Source of the DNA: Tumidithrix helvetica
GTDB taxonomy: Bacteria; Cyanobacteriota; Cyanobacteriia; Pseudanabaenales; Pseudanabaenaceae
Length of the DNA stretch: 64,000 nucleotides
Assembly: GCF_965232925.1 (NCBI RefSeq)
Contig: NZ_CBDDRA010000001.1
Coordinates: 310,001 to 374,000 of the forward strand
Direction of reading: 5' to 3'
In this document: piece by piece, positions 9,359 to 19,046 of the stretch
Layout of the letters: every line of letters begins with the position of its first letter
Position numbering within the stretch: position 1 is the first letter of the stretch
Translations under genes and position numbers: made by a program
Notes under the pieces: model-generated
What the model was told of the DNA's origin: nothing
Seen by the model: only the letters and a program-made list of their open reading frames with translations
Databases searched by the model: none

Positions 9359-10086
9359 GGTGTAAAGTCGGCAATGGTGTACTTTGAAATAGTAAAGATT
9401 CAGTATCTTTAAAGCAATAGTAAATCACAATTATTTTAAGGTGAGGGAGCGTTTTGCTTCTGCAAAGATCACGATTGCAAAGTGACTTCGGTTACAACTT
9501 TACAGTAATTGAGGTTGTACCTTGGAATCAGTTTAGAAATGAGATTGCCACATGAATACAAGGAATCGACATAAAAGCTATATAACTTTTATATAACTCA
9601 CAAGGATTGTAAATCCTCCAAAAACGCGCGAAAGTATTTAAAATATAATCCAATTTTATCTTGTAGTACGTCAGATTGTGACTTTTCATGCTTTTTCTAC
9701 GGAATGCATCCACTACAGCCTCAGCCTTAAATAAACTTTAGATTTTTTGCATTAATATTAAAACTTATCTAAGAGTTTATTGGGAAGCTCAAACCTTTTC
9801 ATTGACTGGGAACTATGCCTATCTTATTTTTAGGTTTGTGAACCGTGTAATTCAAGTGATGGATTTGTTTACTTCAACAGAGTGCTAGGTTAAAACTTAA
9901 GGTTTGTTGTTTTAACTGGTTGGAAGTAATATATATCCCAGATATCAAAAGTAGCCCGCTAGTAACCAAAAACGTCTAATTTCTAAAAAGCTAGGTAAGA
10001 CTTATCAGCACGGATAGTCAAGCAGGCTTTTAAAAATGCGGACAGACAAAAGTTTAAGGATTTAGGTGATTTAGAGGGTATTTTTC
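9359..10086. other. Long divergent promoter region of the synthase operon
   Basis: 728 bases without a credible gene, much more AT-rich than its surroundings. It separates the minus-strand SDR operon from the synthase operon. A perfect 8-bp inverted repeat GTTAAAAC-N12-GTTTTAAC lies at 9889-9916 and could be an operator or a leader hairpin. A GAGGG Shine-Dalgarno-like run sits just before the synthase ATG. Confidence 0.5.
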
Positions 10087-13000
10087 ATGCTTTCATTTGC
10101 TTGTCTTTCTATCAGTCCGATTGAACTGTTGCATCCTGGGATCGCAGTTTCAGTAATTCGAGCAGGTGGTATTGGAATTTTAGACCGTGAGTTTTGCCGC
10201 GATTGCGATTTAGAGCGAGCGAGTCAAACGCTAAGTCAGCTATTTAAATTGGTTACGCGCCCAGAAGCGATCGGTTTGCGGTTGCGAGTTGACCAAATTA
10301 CTAGCAGCAAGCCGCTATTAGAACTTCTAAATCATGCCCAGCATTGGTTGATTCTGACTGGATGGCAGGGGCAATCGCTAGCTTCAATCGTTGCCTCGCT
10401 ATCTGAAGCACAAACCCATAGGATCTTATTAGAAGTTACCGATGCTCAACAAGTAGCATCGGTAGATCCGCAGCATTTTCCTTTGGTTTCTGGTTTTGTT
10501 GCACGCGGTCATGAAAGTGGTGGTTGGGTTGGTGAAGATTCTGCTTTTATCCTGTTGCAAAAATTGCTTGCCATAAAAACACTTCCAATCTATGTGCAAG
10601 GTGGCATTGGGCTTCATACAGCTACGGCTTGTCGCGCCGCTGGCGCAGCAGGTGTCTTGCTAGACGATCAGTTATGGCTGATGCCAGAATCCCCCATGCC
10701 TGCTTCTTGGCAAGCATCATTGAGAAACTTAAATGGGCAAGAAGCGATCGCGATCGGGGAGAGACTGGGTGGCATCTGTCGCGTGCTCTCCCGTCCGGGG
10801 TTTCAAGCCATTGGAACTTTGCAAAAGACTGCCCAGCAGATGGAATTGCAAGCAGATGGGATTGAAATCACAGAGAGTTGGCAAGAACAAGCAGGAAAGT
10901 TAATTGGTTGGGGAGAGCCTGGAAACCTAGCTTGGCCCATAGGTCAAGCGGTTGGGCTTGCTGCGGATTTCCGCGATCGCTATCAGACCACAGGTCGATT
11001 TGTCCAAGCTTTACTCAAAACGAGCGAAGATAATCTGAGGCTTGCTCAAGACATACAACCGCTCAAAGCAGGTTCTCCTCTAGCCATTTCTCATGGCACT
11101 GAATATCCCATTGTTCAAGGTCCTATGACCCGAGTCAGCGATACAGCTGAATTTGCCAATGCCGTATCCAAAAGTGGTGGGCTACCGCTCTTAGCCTTGG
11201 CGTTAATGCGGGGAAAGGATGTTCAAACCCTGCTACAAAAAGCTAAGGAATTGATTGGCGATCGTTCTTGGGGGATCGGTATTTTAGGTTTTATCTCGCA
11301 TTCCTTGAGAGAAGAACAAATTGCTGCGGTGAATGCCATAAAACCCTCCTTTGCTTTGATTGCTGGTGGTCGTCCAGACCAAGCTGCCCAATTTGAAGCT
11401 CAGGGAATTGCCACCTACATTCACGTGCCTGCACCTCGCTTATTAAAAATGTTTTTAGAGCAGGGGGCAAATCGTTTTGTCTTTGAAGGTCGCGAATGTG
11501 GTGGTCATGTTGGCCCCTTAAGTAGCTTTGTCCTCTGGGAAAGTATGATTGCGACGTTGTTGGAGGATGTGCCTACCGATAAATCATCGCAGATTCATAT
11601 TTTATTTGCTGGCGGCATTCACGATGCCTGTTCTGCTGCTATGGTGAGCGCAATGGCGGCACCACTGGCAGCGCGAGGCATGAAGATTGGTGTTTTGATG
11701 GGAACTGCATACTTGTTCACCGAGGAGGCTGTGTCCTGTGGCGCGATTGTTTCAGAGTTCCAAAAGCAAGCGCTCTCTTGTACGAGTACGATGAATCTGG
11801 AAACTGGGCCAGGTCATGCCAGTCGTTGCGCGGTCACTCCTTTTGCTCGAGAGTTTTATGCTACCTATCGGCAGATGCTGGCAGCAGGTAATTCGCCAGA
11901 AGATATTAAAAACACCCTAGAGGATTTAACCCTAGGTCGTTTGAGAATTGCTTCTAAGGGACTGACCCGATCGGTTGATGGGAAAATTGTCCGTGTGGAT
12001 AATGCCCAGCAACAAAAAGATGGTATGTACATGATTGGTCAGGTAGCGACTTTGCGCCATCAGGTCTGTAATATCCGCGATTTGCATCGAGATATATCTG
12101 AGAATAGTTTTCATGTCCTGACAGCAGCTTTTTCATCTGACTTAGATCGCTCTCAACCAGCACATCCTACTGATATTGCGATTGTAGGCATTGGTACCCT
12201 ATTACCAAAAGCGCAAGATTCCGAAACATTCTGGGCGAATATACTCAATAAAATCGATGCCGTTACAGAAATCCCCGCTCACCGATGGGATTGGCGTCTT
12301 TATTACGATCCCGATCGCCATGCAAGAGACAAAATCTATTCTAAATGGGGCGGTTTTTTAGATGATGTTGCTTTCGATCCGCTGAAATATGGGATTCCAC
12401 CTAAATCGCTCAAATTAATTGAGCCTATGCAATTACTGGCTTTAGAAGTGGTGCGACAGGCATTGATAGATGCTGGATACGAATCAGGGAACTTCGATCG
12501 CGAAAATACCTCTGTCATTTTAGGAGCTGGTGGGGGTATTGCTGATTTGGGGCAGCAGTTTGCAACTCGTTCGGAAATTCCTCGCTTTGTTGATTCTCCT
12601 TCAAGCAAGGTCTGGGATCGCTTGCCCGAGTGGACAGAAGAAACTTTTGCGGGATTGCTGCTCAATGTGATCGCTGGTCGCGTCGCCAATCGTTTCAATT
12701 TAGGTGGTTCGAATTTTACCGTCGATGCTGCTTGTGCCTCTTCTCTGGCAGCGCTGAGTCTTGCCGTACAAGAATTGGAAAGCGGTCGCAGCAATGTCGC
12801 GATCGCGGGTGGTATTGATACAGTGCAAAGTCCCTTTGCCTATTTCTGCTTTAGTAAAACCCAAGCGCTCTCACCCCGCGGAAAGTCGCGTAGTTTTGAT
12901 AAATCCGCTGATGGAATCGCAATTAGCGAAGGTTTAGCGGTAGTGGTACTCAAACGTTTGGCTGATGCTGAGCGGGATGGCGATCGCATTTACGCAGTCA

Positions 13001-16000
13001 TTAAAGCCGTATCTAGTTCTAGCGATGGTAAAGCCTTGGGCATGACTGCCCCCTTACCGGAAGGTCAAATGCGTGCCTTAAAGCGTGCCTATGCTAAAGC
13101 TGGATTTCCTCCGAATACTCTAGGTTTATACGAAGCTCATGGTACTGGTACTGCCGTTGGCGATCGAGCAGAACTAGAGACCATCACGAGTACTTTAGTC
13201 GCGAATCAGGCAGCGAGTAAGTCCTGTGCTATTGGTTCGGTTAAGACGATGATTGGGCATACCAAAGCCTCGGCAGGGATTGTGGGTTTGGTGAAGGCAA
13301 CATTGGCACTACACCATAAGGTTGTGCCTCCACATATGCAGGTGGAAAATCCGCTCGATCAAATTACCGATCCTGAGAGTCCTGTTTATCTACCGAATGA
13401 GGTGCAGCCTTGGTTAGCCCATCCAGATTACCCTCGTCGCGCAGGAGTAAGTGCTTTTGGTTTTGGCGGTACTAACTTTCATGCCGTCTTAGAAGAATAC
13501 CAAGGTAGCTTTGCCATGCCGCTTTTAGGCTCAGTAGATTGGCCCTGCGAGTTGTTAACCATTCGAGCTGCAGATCGTCTTGGCCTAGCCACAGAAGTTC
13601 AGCGGCTACAAGCTGATTTGTTAGCTGGAGCCAAGCCCCAATTGCGAGATTTGGCTTTTACTTTTGCCCAGCGATCGCAAGCCCAAGGACATCTAAGTGC
13701 TTGCCTAAGTGTAGTTGTCAATAGTTTGTCTCAACTAGAGGAGGCTTTAAGCATGGCAATTACTCGCTTGCTGTCCCCTAACGAGCAAACTGAACCGCTA
13801 CCACCCCATATTCAAATTTCGCTCGCAGCCCAAGTAGTCGAGCAGCCTTTAGCATTTCTGTTTCCAGGTCAAGGTTCGCAATATCCGGGCATGGTTCGAG
13901 AAGTTGCGCTTTACTGTCCTGAGGTGCGTCAAGCGATCGAGTTTTCCGATCGCCATCTTCGTTCTTGTTTTCCCAAACACCTCAGTCAATATATCTATCC
14001 TCCTAGCGCTTACTCAACTGATGCCGAAAAACAGAACCAAAAACAATTGACCAATACGCAAATCGCACAGCCCGCGCTTGGAACGGTGGCAGTAGGATTT
14101 ATGGATCTGGCTGCTCGTTTGGGTATAAAGCCAACGATGACAGCAGGTCACAGCTACGGTGAGTATGCCTCTTTACATTGTGCTGATGTACTCTCACGAG
14201 AAGACTTCTTGACGCTGTCGGCAATACGAGGCAGGGTGATCGCCGAAGCCTGTGAGGCTTCGGAAGGAGCAATGGCAGCAGTACAGATGTCTCGTGAAGA
14301 CCTCTTGGTTCAACTACAGAAAGTTGACAATGTGGTAATTGCCAATCACAATGCTCCGTTGCAATCCGTCATTTCTGGGACAAAACAACAAGTCCAACTG
14401 GTAGTGGATAAACTGAATGCCTCAGGAGTTTTAGCCCGAATGTTGCCCGTATCAGGCGCATTTCACTCTCCTCTAGTAACTTCTGCTCAAATGGCGTTGA
14501 ATGAACCGATTGCCAATACAAAGATGCAGTTGCCTAAGATTCCTGTTTACGCTAATGCCACAGCTAGCCCCTATCAAGACGATCCAGCAAAAATTCGCCA
14601 GCAGCTATCCGAACATTTGCTGAGTGCAGTCAATTTTGTCGGTCAAATTGAGAGCATGTATGCAAATGGAGCAAGAGTCTTCCTCGAACTAGGACCTAAG
14701 AGCGTGCTGACGAATCTTGTCAGTCAAATACTTGTAGGTAAAAAGTTTGCGGCTGTTTCGCTAGATGGTCAGGGTGGCGGGATGCGAGGATTTTTAATCG
14801 CTTTAGCAACGTTAACTAACCAGGGTGTTGGGATGCAGTTAACAGCGCTGTACGAAGGAAGAGATGTTAAAACCCTTGATTTATCTCGTTTAGTGGAACT
14901 TACCCAGATTGCCGCCTTGCCTAAAACTACTTGGCTAGTGACAGGTGGTAATGTCAGACTTAAAGATGCCACTGTGGGGTATACAGGGAAAGAGCCACCT
15001 CTTACATTGGAAACTTTAGTCTTGGAAAATTCATTATTAGCAGATGGATCTACGCAACCCAAACTCGATCACTCTGACTTAAGACCGCCATTAACTGATT
15101 CTAAAATATCCATTCCATCTATTCCTAGTAAACCCAAAGTTGATGTACCTGTTGAGATTTCTGTCCAATCAGCTACTACAAACGCGATTTCCAATGGCAA
15201 TGGGAAGCATAATGCACTTACCAACGGTACAATTCAAAAATCTCCTGTTCTTAATTCCTTCAAAACCCCTGAATCAACAACTGCTCGATCAACAACTGTA
15301 TCTATGTCTAAAACTCCTCTCCCACCAAACTCATCAAATCTGCCAGAAATTACTGGTTTGCCAGCAACCGAGGCAACTGCCTTAATTGCCTATAATTCTT
15401 ACCAAGAGACAATGCGGCAGTTTTTGTCATTGCAAGAGCAAGTAATGGGGCAGTTTTTGGGTTATGTCCAAGCTAGTCAGGGACATGCATCCTTGAGAGC
15501 ATTGCCAACAACTGACATTGCAGGAGCAGCAACCCATACGAATGGCTATACTCCACAAAATCACAATCCGCAAAGCCACAATCAAGTATATCCCCCCCAG
15601 CCAGCGCTTCCAACCGTTGATATTCCTAAGGCAATGAAGATGGGCTCAGAGGAGTATACATGGACGGCTCCCTCCTCGCCCGAACAAGTACCGACTCAAT
15701 CAATTCCTGCAATCGTTCCACTTCCCCAGATCCCTCAGCAAGTTCAGCCCCTTGCACCCATTAGCGTTGCAACTGCTCATATCCATCAAACGTCGCCTCA
15801 AGTGGTAACTACTGCATCAACTGTTGCCTTTGCCAGTCAAGCTGAACTCATTCAAAAGTTGCTAGAATTAGTCAGCGATCGCACGGGTTATCCATCAGAA
15901 ATGCTGGGATTGGATCAGGATTTGGAAGCTGATTTAGGGATTGACTCCATTAAACGTGTAGAAATCCTCGGGGCGCTACAAAAGATCTTGCCACAACCTC

Positions 16001-16473
16001 TTGCAGCTAATGTTCAAGAGCAAATGGAGAGCTTGACACGCGTTAAATCGCTGAATGGAATAGTCGAGAAACTGGTGCAAAGCTCATCAGTAGTAACCTC
16101 TGCACCAGTTGCCGCTATTTCTGTTGCACCCACATCTGTCACACCATCTATAGAAACAAGCGTAAAGCCGACCGCTTTCGATCGGACAGCCTTAATTCAA
16201 ACATTGGTCAATCTAGTCAGCGATCGCACGGGTTATCCATCAGAAATGCTGGGATTGGATCAGGATTTGGAAGCCGATCTAGGGATTGACTCCATTAAAC
16301 GCGTAGAAATCCTCGGGGCGTTACAAAAGATCTTACCGCAACCTCTGGCAGATGCCTTACAACAACAAATGGAGAGCCTAACGCGGGTGAAATCATTAAA
16401 TGCCCTAGTAGAACAGGTACTCGCATTTTCTAATGGCTTTGCCAAGGAACCGATTCATCTGGGAAAGTCCTAA
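10087..16473 (+). CDS. Multidomain polyketide/secondary-lipid synthase: ER(NPD)-KS-AT-ACP-ACP
   Basis: A 2128-residue PfaA/HglE-type synthase. Residues about 1-235 and 325-640 are two nitropropane-dioxygenase-like (PfaD-type, flavin enoyl reductase) units: the second keeps His474 in GRECGGHVG, while the first has Trp in the matching ESGGWVG. A complete ketosynthase follows (about 692-1140; Cys883 in DAACASS, His1018 in EAHGTGT, His1058 in IGHTKAS), then an acyltransferase (about 1255-1560; Ser1356 in GHSYGE, His1460). A Ser/Pro/Thr-rich linker holds a helical MRQFLSLQEQVMGQFL segment near 1780, and two carrier domains end the chain (Ser1954 and Ser2069, both in GIDSIKRVEI). It is the first gene of the main operon, 29 bases before the KR-DH gene. 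The fused reductase is unusual, as PfaD is normally separate. The family is sure, the product is not. Confidence 0.93.
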   Translation: MLSFACLSISPIELLHPGIAVSVIRAGGIGILDREFCRDCDLERASQTLSQLFKLVTRPEAIGLRLRVDQITSSKPLLELLNHAQHWLILTGWQGQSLASIVASLSEAQTHRILLEVTDAQQVASVDPQHFPLVSGFVARGHESGGWVGEDSAFILLQKLLAIKTLPIYVQGGIGLHTATACRAAGAAGVLLDDQLWLMPESPMPASWQASLRNLNGQEAIAIGERLGGICRVLSRPGFQAIGTLQKTAQQMELQADGIEITESWQEQAGKLIGWGEPGNLAWPIGQAVGLAADFRDRYQTTGRFVQALLKTSEDNLRLAQDIQPLKAGSPLAISHGTEYPIVQGPMTRVSDTAEFANAVSKSGGLPLLALALMRGKDVQTLLQKAKELIGDRSWGIGILGFISHSLREEQIAAVNAIKPSFALIAGGRPDQAAQFEAQGIATYIHVPAPRLLKMFLEQGANRFVFEGRECGGHVGPLSSFVLWESMIATLLEDVPTDKSSQIHILFAGGIHDACSAAMVSAMAAPLAARGMKIGVLMGTAYLFTEEAVSCGAIVSEFQKQALSCTSTMNLETGPGHASRCAVTPFAREFYATYRQMLAAGNSPEDIKNTLEDLTLGRLRIASKGLTRSVDGKIVRVDNAQQQKDGMYMIGQVATLRHQVCNIRDLHRDISENSFHVLTAAFSSDLDRSQPAHPTDIAIVGIGTLLPKAQDSETFWANILNKIDAVTEIPAHRWDWRLYYDPDRHARDKIYSKWGGFLDDVAFDPLKYGIPPKSLKLIEPMQLLALEVVRQALIDAGYESGNFDRENTSVILGAGGGIADLGQQFATRSEIPRFVDSPSSKVWDRLPEWTEETFAGLLLNVIAGRVANRFNLGGSNFTVDAACASSLAALSLAVQELESGRSNVAIAGGIDTVQSPFAYFCFSKTQALSPRGKSRSFDKSADGIAISEGLAVVVLKRLADAERDGDRIYAVIKAVSSSSDGKALGMTAPLPEGQMRALKRAYAKAGFPPNTLGLYEAHGTGTAVGDRAELETITSTLVANQAASKSCAIGSVKTMIGHTKASAGIVGLVKATLALHHKVVPPHMQVENPLDQITDPESPVYLPNEVQPWLAHPDYPRRAGVSAFGFGGTNFHAVLEEYQGSFAMPLLGSVDWPCELLTIRAADRLGLATEVQRLQADLLAGAKPQLRDLAFTFAQRSQAQGHLSACLSVVVNSLSQLEEALSMAITRLLSPNEQTEPLPPHIQISLAAQVVEQPLAFLFPGQGSQYPGMVREVALYCPEVRQAIEFSDRHLRSCFPKHLSQYIYPPSAYSTDAEKQNQKQLTNTQIAQPALGTVAVGFMDLAARLGIKPTMTAGHSYGEYASLHCADVLSREDFLTLSAIRGRVIAEACEASEGAMAAVQMSREDLLVQLQKVDNVVIANHNAPLQSVISGTKQQVQLVVDKLNASGVLARMLPVSGAFHSPLVTSAQMALNEPIANTKMQLPKIPVYANATASPYQDDPAKIRQQLSEHLLSAVNFVGQIESMYANGARVFLELGPKSVLTNLVSQILVGKKFAAVSLDGQGGGMRGFLIALATLTNQGVGMQLTALYEGRDVKTLDLSRLVELTQIAALPKTTWLVTGGNVRLKDATVGYTGKEPPLTLETLVLENSLLADGSTQPKLDHSDLRPPLTDSKISIPSIPSKPKVDVPVEISVQSATTNAISNGNGKHNALTNGTIQKSPVLNSFKTPESTTARSTTVSMSKTPLPPNSSNLPEITGLPATEATALIAYNSYQETMRQFLSLQEQVMGQFLGYVQASQGHASLRALPTTDIAGAATHTNGYTPQNHNPQSHNQVYPPQPALPTVDIPKAMKMGSEEYTWTAPSSPEQVPTQSIPAIVPLPQIPQQVQPLAPISVATAHIHQTSPQVVTTASTVAFASQAELIQKLLELVSDRTGYPSEMLGLDQDLEADLGIDSIKRVEILGALQKILPQPLAANVQEQMESLTRVKSLNGIVEKLVQSSSVVTSAPVAAISVAPTSVTPSIETSVKPTAFDRTALIQTLVNLVSDRTGYPSEMLGLDQDLEADLGIDSIKRVEILGALQKILPQPLADALQQQMESLTRVKSLNALVEQVLAFSNGFAKEPIHLGKS
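15871..16006 (+). repeat. Tandem ACP duplication, copy 1
   Basis: The DNA of the first carrier domain matches the second (16216-16351) over about 136 bases with seven differences, all synonymous by my reading; the copies lie exactly 345 bases (115 codons) apart. The regions on either side of the domains are much less alike. Confidence 0.85.
16216..16351 (+). repeat. Tandem ACP duplication, copy 2
   Basis: Second copy of the carrier-domain core, including the phosphopantetheine Ser2069. Near-identity at the DNA level confined to the core suggests recent duplication or gene conversion rather than selection alone. Confidence 0.85.
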
Positions 16474-16502
16474 CTGAGAGCGAGTCAATCCCTCGTTATG
16501 TA

Positions 16503-19046
16503 ATGCAGGCTGAGGCGGAAGCCTTACCCCTTCAAGAAATATCTTCCTTAAGTGGTTTCATCCTAATTACAGAAGACTCTCTCTCGGTTGCTCCCATTGT
16601 TGTTCAAGCTTTGCAGCAAAAAGGAGCCTCCACCGCTATCCTTGCTAGGTCAACACTGCAAAATCCGTCAACCTTGATAGAGGCTGTAACTTTACTGCGT
16701 CAACAGTACGGTTCTGTAACTGGTATTGTTCACCTTGCTGCCTTGGATGATTTGACAGAGGTACAGACGATTGATGATTGGCGGCAAGCCACACAGATAC
16801 ATGCTAAGAGTTTGTTCCAACTACTGCATTTTTGCGCCACTGACTTACAGCAAGCCGGACAGCAACAGATTGGTAGAGTGATAGCTACTTCTTGTCTTGG
16901 TGGCTATTTTGGCAGATCGATCGATCGCCTATCCTCCATCGGGTTGCCAACAACGGGTGCAAGTAATGGTTTGTTAAAAACCTTCATGGCAGAATGTGAG
17001 GGTCTGCAAACAAAGGCTGTTGATTTCGATCGCCGTCTTTCTGCCCCAGAGATCGCCGAACGGGTCATCCAAGAATTTCTAGTGAAAGGTCGCTCAGAAG
17101 TCGGTTACCCTCAAGGTGAACGAAAAATCTTCCGCACAGTTCCAGCCCCTTTTGCTTCTACACATGATGCTTCTAATTGGGTGCCAACATCTGATGCTGT
17201 CGTGTTAGCAACTGGAGGGGCGCGAGGAATTACGGCTGAAATTGTTGCCGAACTTGCTGCTTACGGATTGACCTTAATTGTGACAGGGCTATCTCCCCTG
17301 CCAGTAACAGAATCAGCAGCAACCTTAGGAATCACCTCAGAACCAATGCTACGTCAGATGCTGATCGGTCAAGCTCTTAAGGAAGGGACAACGCCTACAC
17401 CCGTTCAGATTGAACGGCAACTTAAAGCATTATTGAGAGATCGCACGATTCGCCAGAACTTAGAGAGATTCCGCAATTTGGGAGCTAGGGTCGAGCGTTT
17501 TACTCGCCAGAATTTAGAAAGATTCCAAGATTTGGGAGCCAAGGTAGAGTATTTATCTGCTGATGTTAGAGACGATCGAACCTTTGGTGACTTAATTGAT
17601 GGTATATACGCTCGCTATGGTCGCCTAGATGCGGTCATTCACGGCGCGGGTATTATTGAAGACAAGTTAATTTCTGATAAATCTGCGGAGTCCTTCGATC
17701 GCGTCTTTGACACAAAAGCAGATAGTGCTTTTATTCTCAGTCGCCACCTGCGATCGGAATCCCTCAAGTTGCTCGTTTTCTTTACCTCTGTTGCAGGACG
17801 CTATGGCAATCGCGGACAGTCAGACTATGCAGCTGCCAATGAAGTGGTCAATCGCTTGGCATGGAAGTTAAACCATCAGTGGTCAGAGGCTCGAGTCCTA
17901 GCGATTAACTGGGGGCCTTGGGACACGACTGGCATGGCATCAGAGGATGTCAAACGCCAGTTTCGTGATCGCGGGATTATTCCGATTCCCTTGGATGCAG
18001 GTCAAAAATTTTTTGCCGATGAATTACAGTGGGGCAAAAAATCTGAAGTTGAGGTGATTGCTGGTGAGGGGCCTTGGGAAGCTTATGAAGCACAACAAGC
18101 TCAGAAACAGGATTTTGTAGAGAATCCTGCGATCGCTTCGGCTGAGGTCTCACCGCCAACCAAGTTCGTTTTCTTGCCTCAGCAACCTCAGCTGCAAGCG
18201 AATGGCACGCTCACTTTGGACTATACGTTATCTGTTGGCAACGACCCATACCTAAAAGATCATTGTCTAGATGGCAAACCTGTTATGCCTGCAACAGGAG
18301 CATTAGAGTGGATAGCTGAATTTGTTCAAGCCGGCTGGCCAGAATGGAAAGTTGCGCAAGTGAAAGATCTGCGAGTATTTCGTGGCTTAGTCATAGAGAC
18401 ATCCGCAGGACGCAACATTCGCTTTAAAGCGCGAGCTGCCAGCCATGCTGATGCCGAATCTATGCAAGTCAGTGCAGAAATTATTGACCCAGACAATAAT
18501 CTGCCCTTTTACCGTGCCACGGTCGTCCTCCAACCAACCCTAGAAATGCCTCCTCAAACGCACATGCAGCGTTTAAGTACTAGTTCTCTCAAGCATCTCG
18601 ATCCAAATTTTGCTTACAGTAATTATCTGTTTCACGGTCATGAGTTCCAATTGGTGCAAGCCATTGACTGCGCCAAAGAGGAAGGAATTGATGCTCGAGT
18701 AATACCCAGCCGAATCGATCGCTGGAGACCCCAAGCAACTAACCAATCACACTGGTTGTTCGATCCCGGGATGCTCGATACAGCTCCACAGATGGCGATC
18801 GTTTGGGCAAGACTGCATCGAGATACAACCGCTCTGCCCTCGCGTTTCGGTATCGTAACTCGCTATGCATCTGCTAAGCCCCATCCATCCTTGAGATTAG
18901 CTTTACGAGTTACCCAAGTCAGCGACCATAGCCTGACATACGATGCAGATTTTTTTGATGAAATGGGAAATATCTATCTGCAAATGCAACAGATTGAGAG
19001 TACTTGTAATTCTGCCCTAAATCGCTTAGCTACCCCTCATGAATAA
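16503..19046 (+). CDS. Synthase subunit: ketoreductase-dehydratase (KR-DH)
   Basis: 847 residues. Residues 1-215 form a Rossmann-like half domain without a cofactor motif, the structural part of the reductase. The catalytic KR (about 230-505) has TGGARG at 237-242, Ser in FFTSVAG and Tyr442 in SDYAAANE. A hot-dog dehydratase (about 555-840) follows, with His587 in DHCLDGKPVMPA and Asp759 in DPGMLDTAPQ, both in expected places. Together they reduce the 3-keto group and remove water. An 18-residue stretch (RQNLERF...LGA) is repeated in tandem inside the KR at about residues 317-352. It follows the first synthase gene by 29 bases and overlaps the next by 8, so the three are translated from one message. 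Confidence 0.92.
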   Translation: MQAEAEALPLQEISSLSGFILITEDSLSVAPIVVQALQQKGASTAILARSTLQNPSTLIEAVTLLRQQYGSVTGIVHLAALDDLTEVQTIDDWRQATQIHAKSLFQLLHFCATDLQQAGQQQIGRVIATSCLGGYFGRSIDRLSSIGLPTTGASNGLLKTFMAECEGLQTKAVDFDRRLSAPEIAERVIQEFLVKGRSEVGYPQGERKIFRTVPAPFASTHDASNWVPTSDAVVLATGGARGITAEIVAELAAYGLTLIVTGLSPLPVTESAATLGITSEPMLRQMLIGQALKEGTTPTPVQIERQLKALLRDRTIRQNLERFRNLGARVERFTRQNLERFQDLGAKVEYLSADVRDDRTFGDLIDGIYARYGRLDAVIHGAGIIEDKLISDKSAESFDRVFDTKADSAFILSRHLRSESLKLLVFFTSVAGRYGNRGQSDYAAANEVVNRLAWKLNHQWSEARVLAINWGPWDTTGMASEDVKRQFRDRGIIPIPLDAGQKFFADELQWGKKSEVEVIAGEGPWEAYEAQQAQKQDFVENPAIASAEVSPPTKFVFLPQQPQLQANGTLTLDYTLSVGNDPYLKDHCLDGKPVMPATGALEWIAEFVQAGWPEWKVAQVKDLRVFRGLVIETSAGRNIRFKARAASHADAESMQVSAEIIDPDNNLPFYRATVVLQPTLEMPPQTHMQRLSTSSLKHLDPNFAYSNYLFHGHEFQLVQAIDCAKEEGIDARVIPSRIDRWRPQATNQSHWLFDPGMLDTAPQMAIVWARLHRDTTALPSRFGIVTRYASAKPHPSLRLALRVTQVSDHSLTYDADFFDEMGNIYLQMQQIESTCNSALNRLATPHE
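17451..17558 (+). repeat. 54-base in-frame tandem duplication inside the KR domain
   Basis: CGCCAGAA and the following bases to GTCGAG recur 54 bases later with moderate divergence, giving two 18-residue units (RQNLERFRNLGARVERFT and RQNLERFQDLGAKVEYLS) in a row. It lies between the cofactor strand and the acidic strand LSADVRD. It is in frame, so the protein stays intact. Confidence 0.85.

Noticed and set aside
9528..9713. 61-codon minus-strand frame upstream of the synthase operon
   Set aside because: AT-rich, no ribosome site, composition unlike its neighbours; most likely chance.
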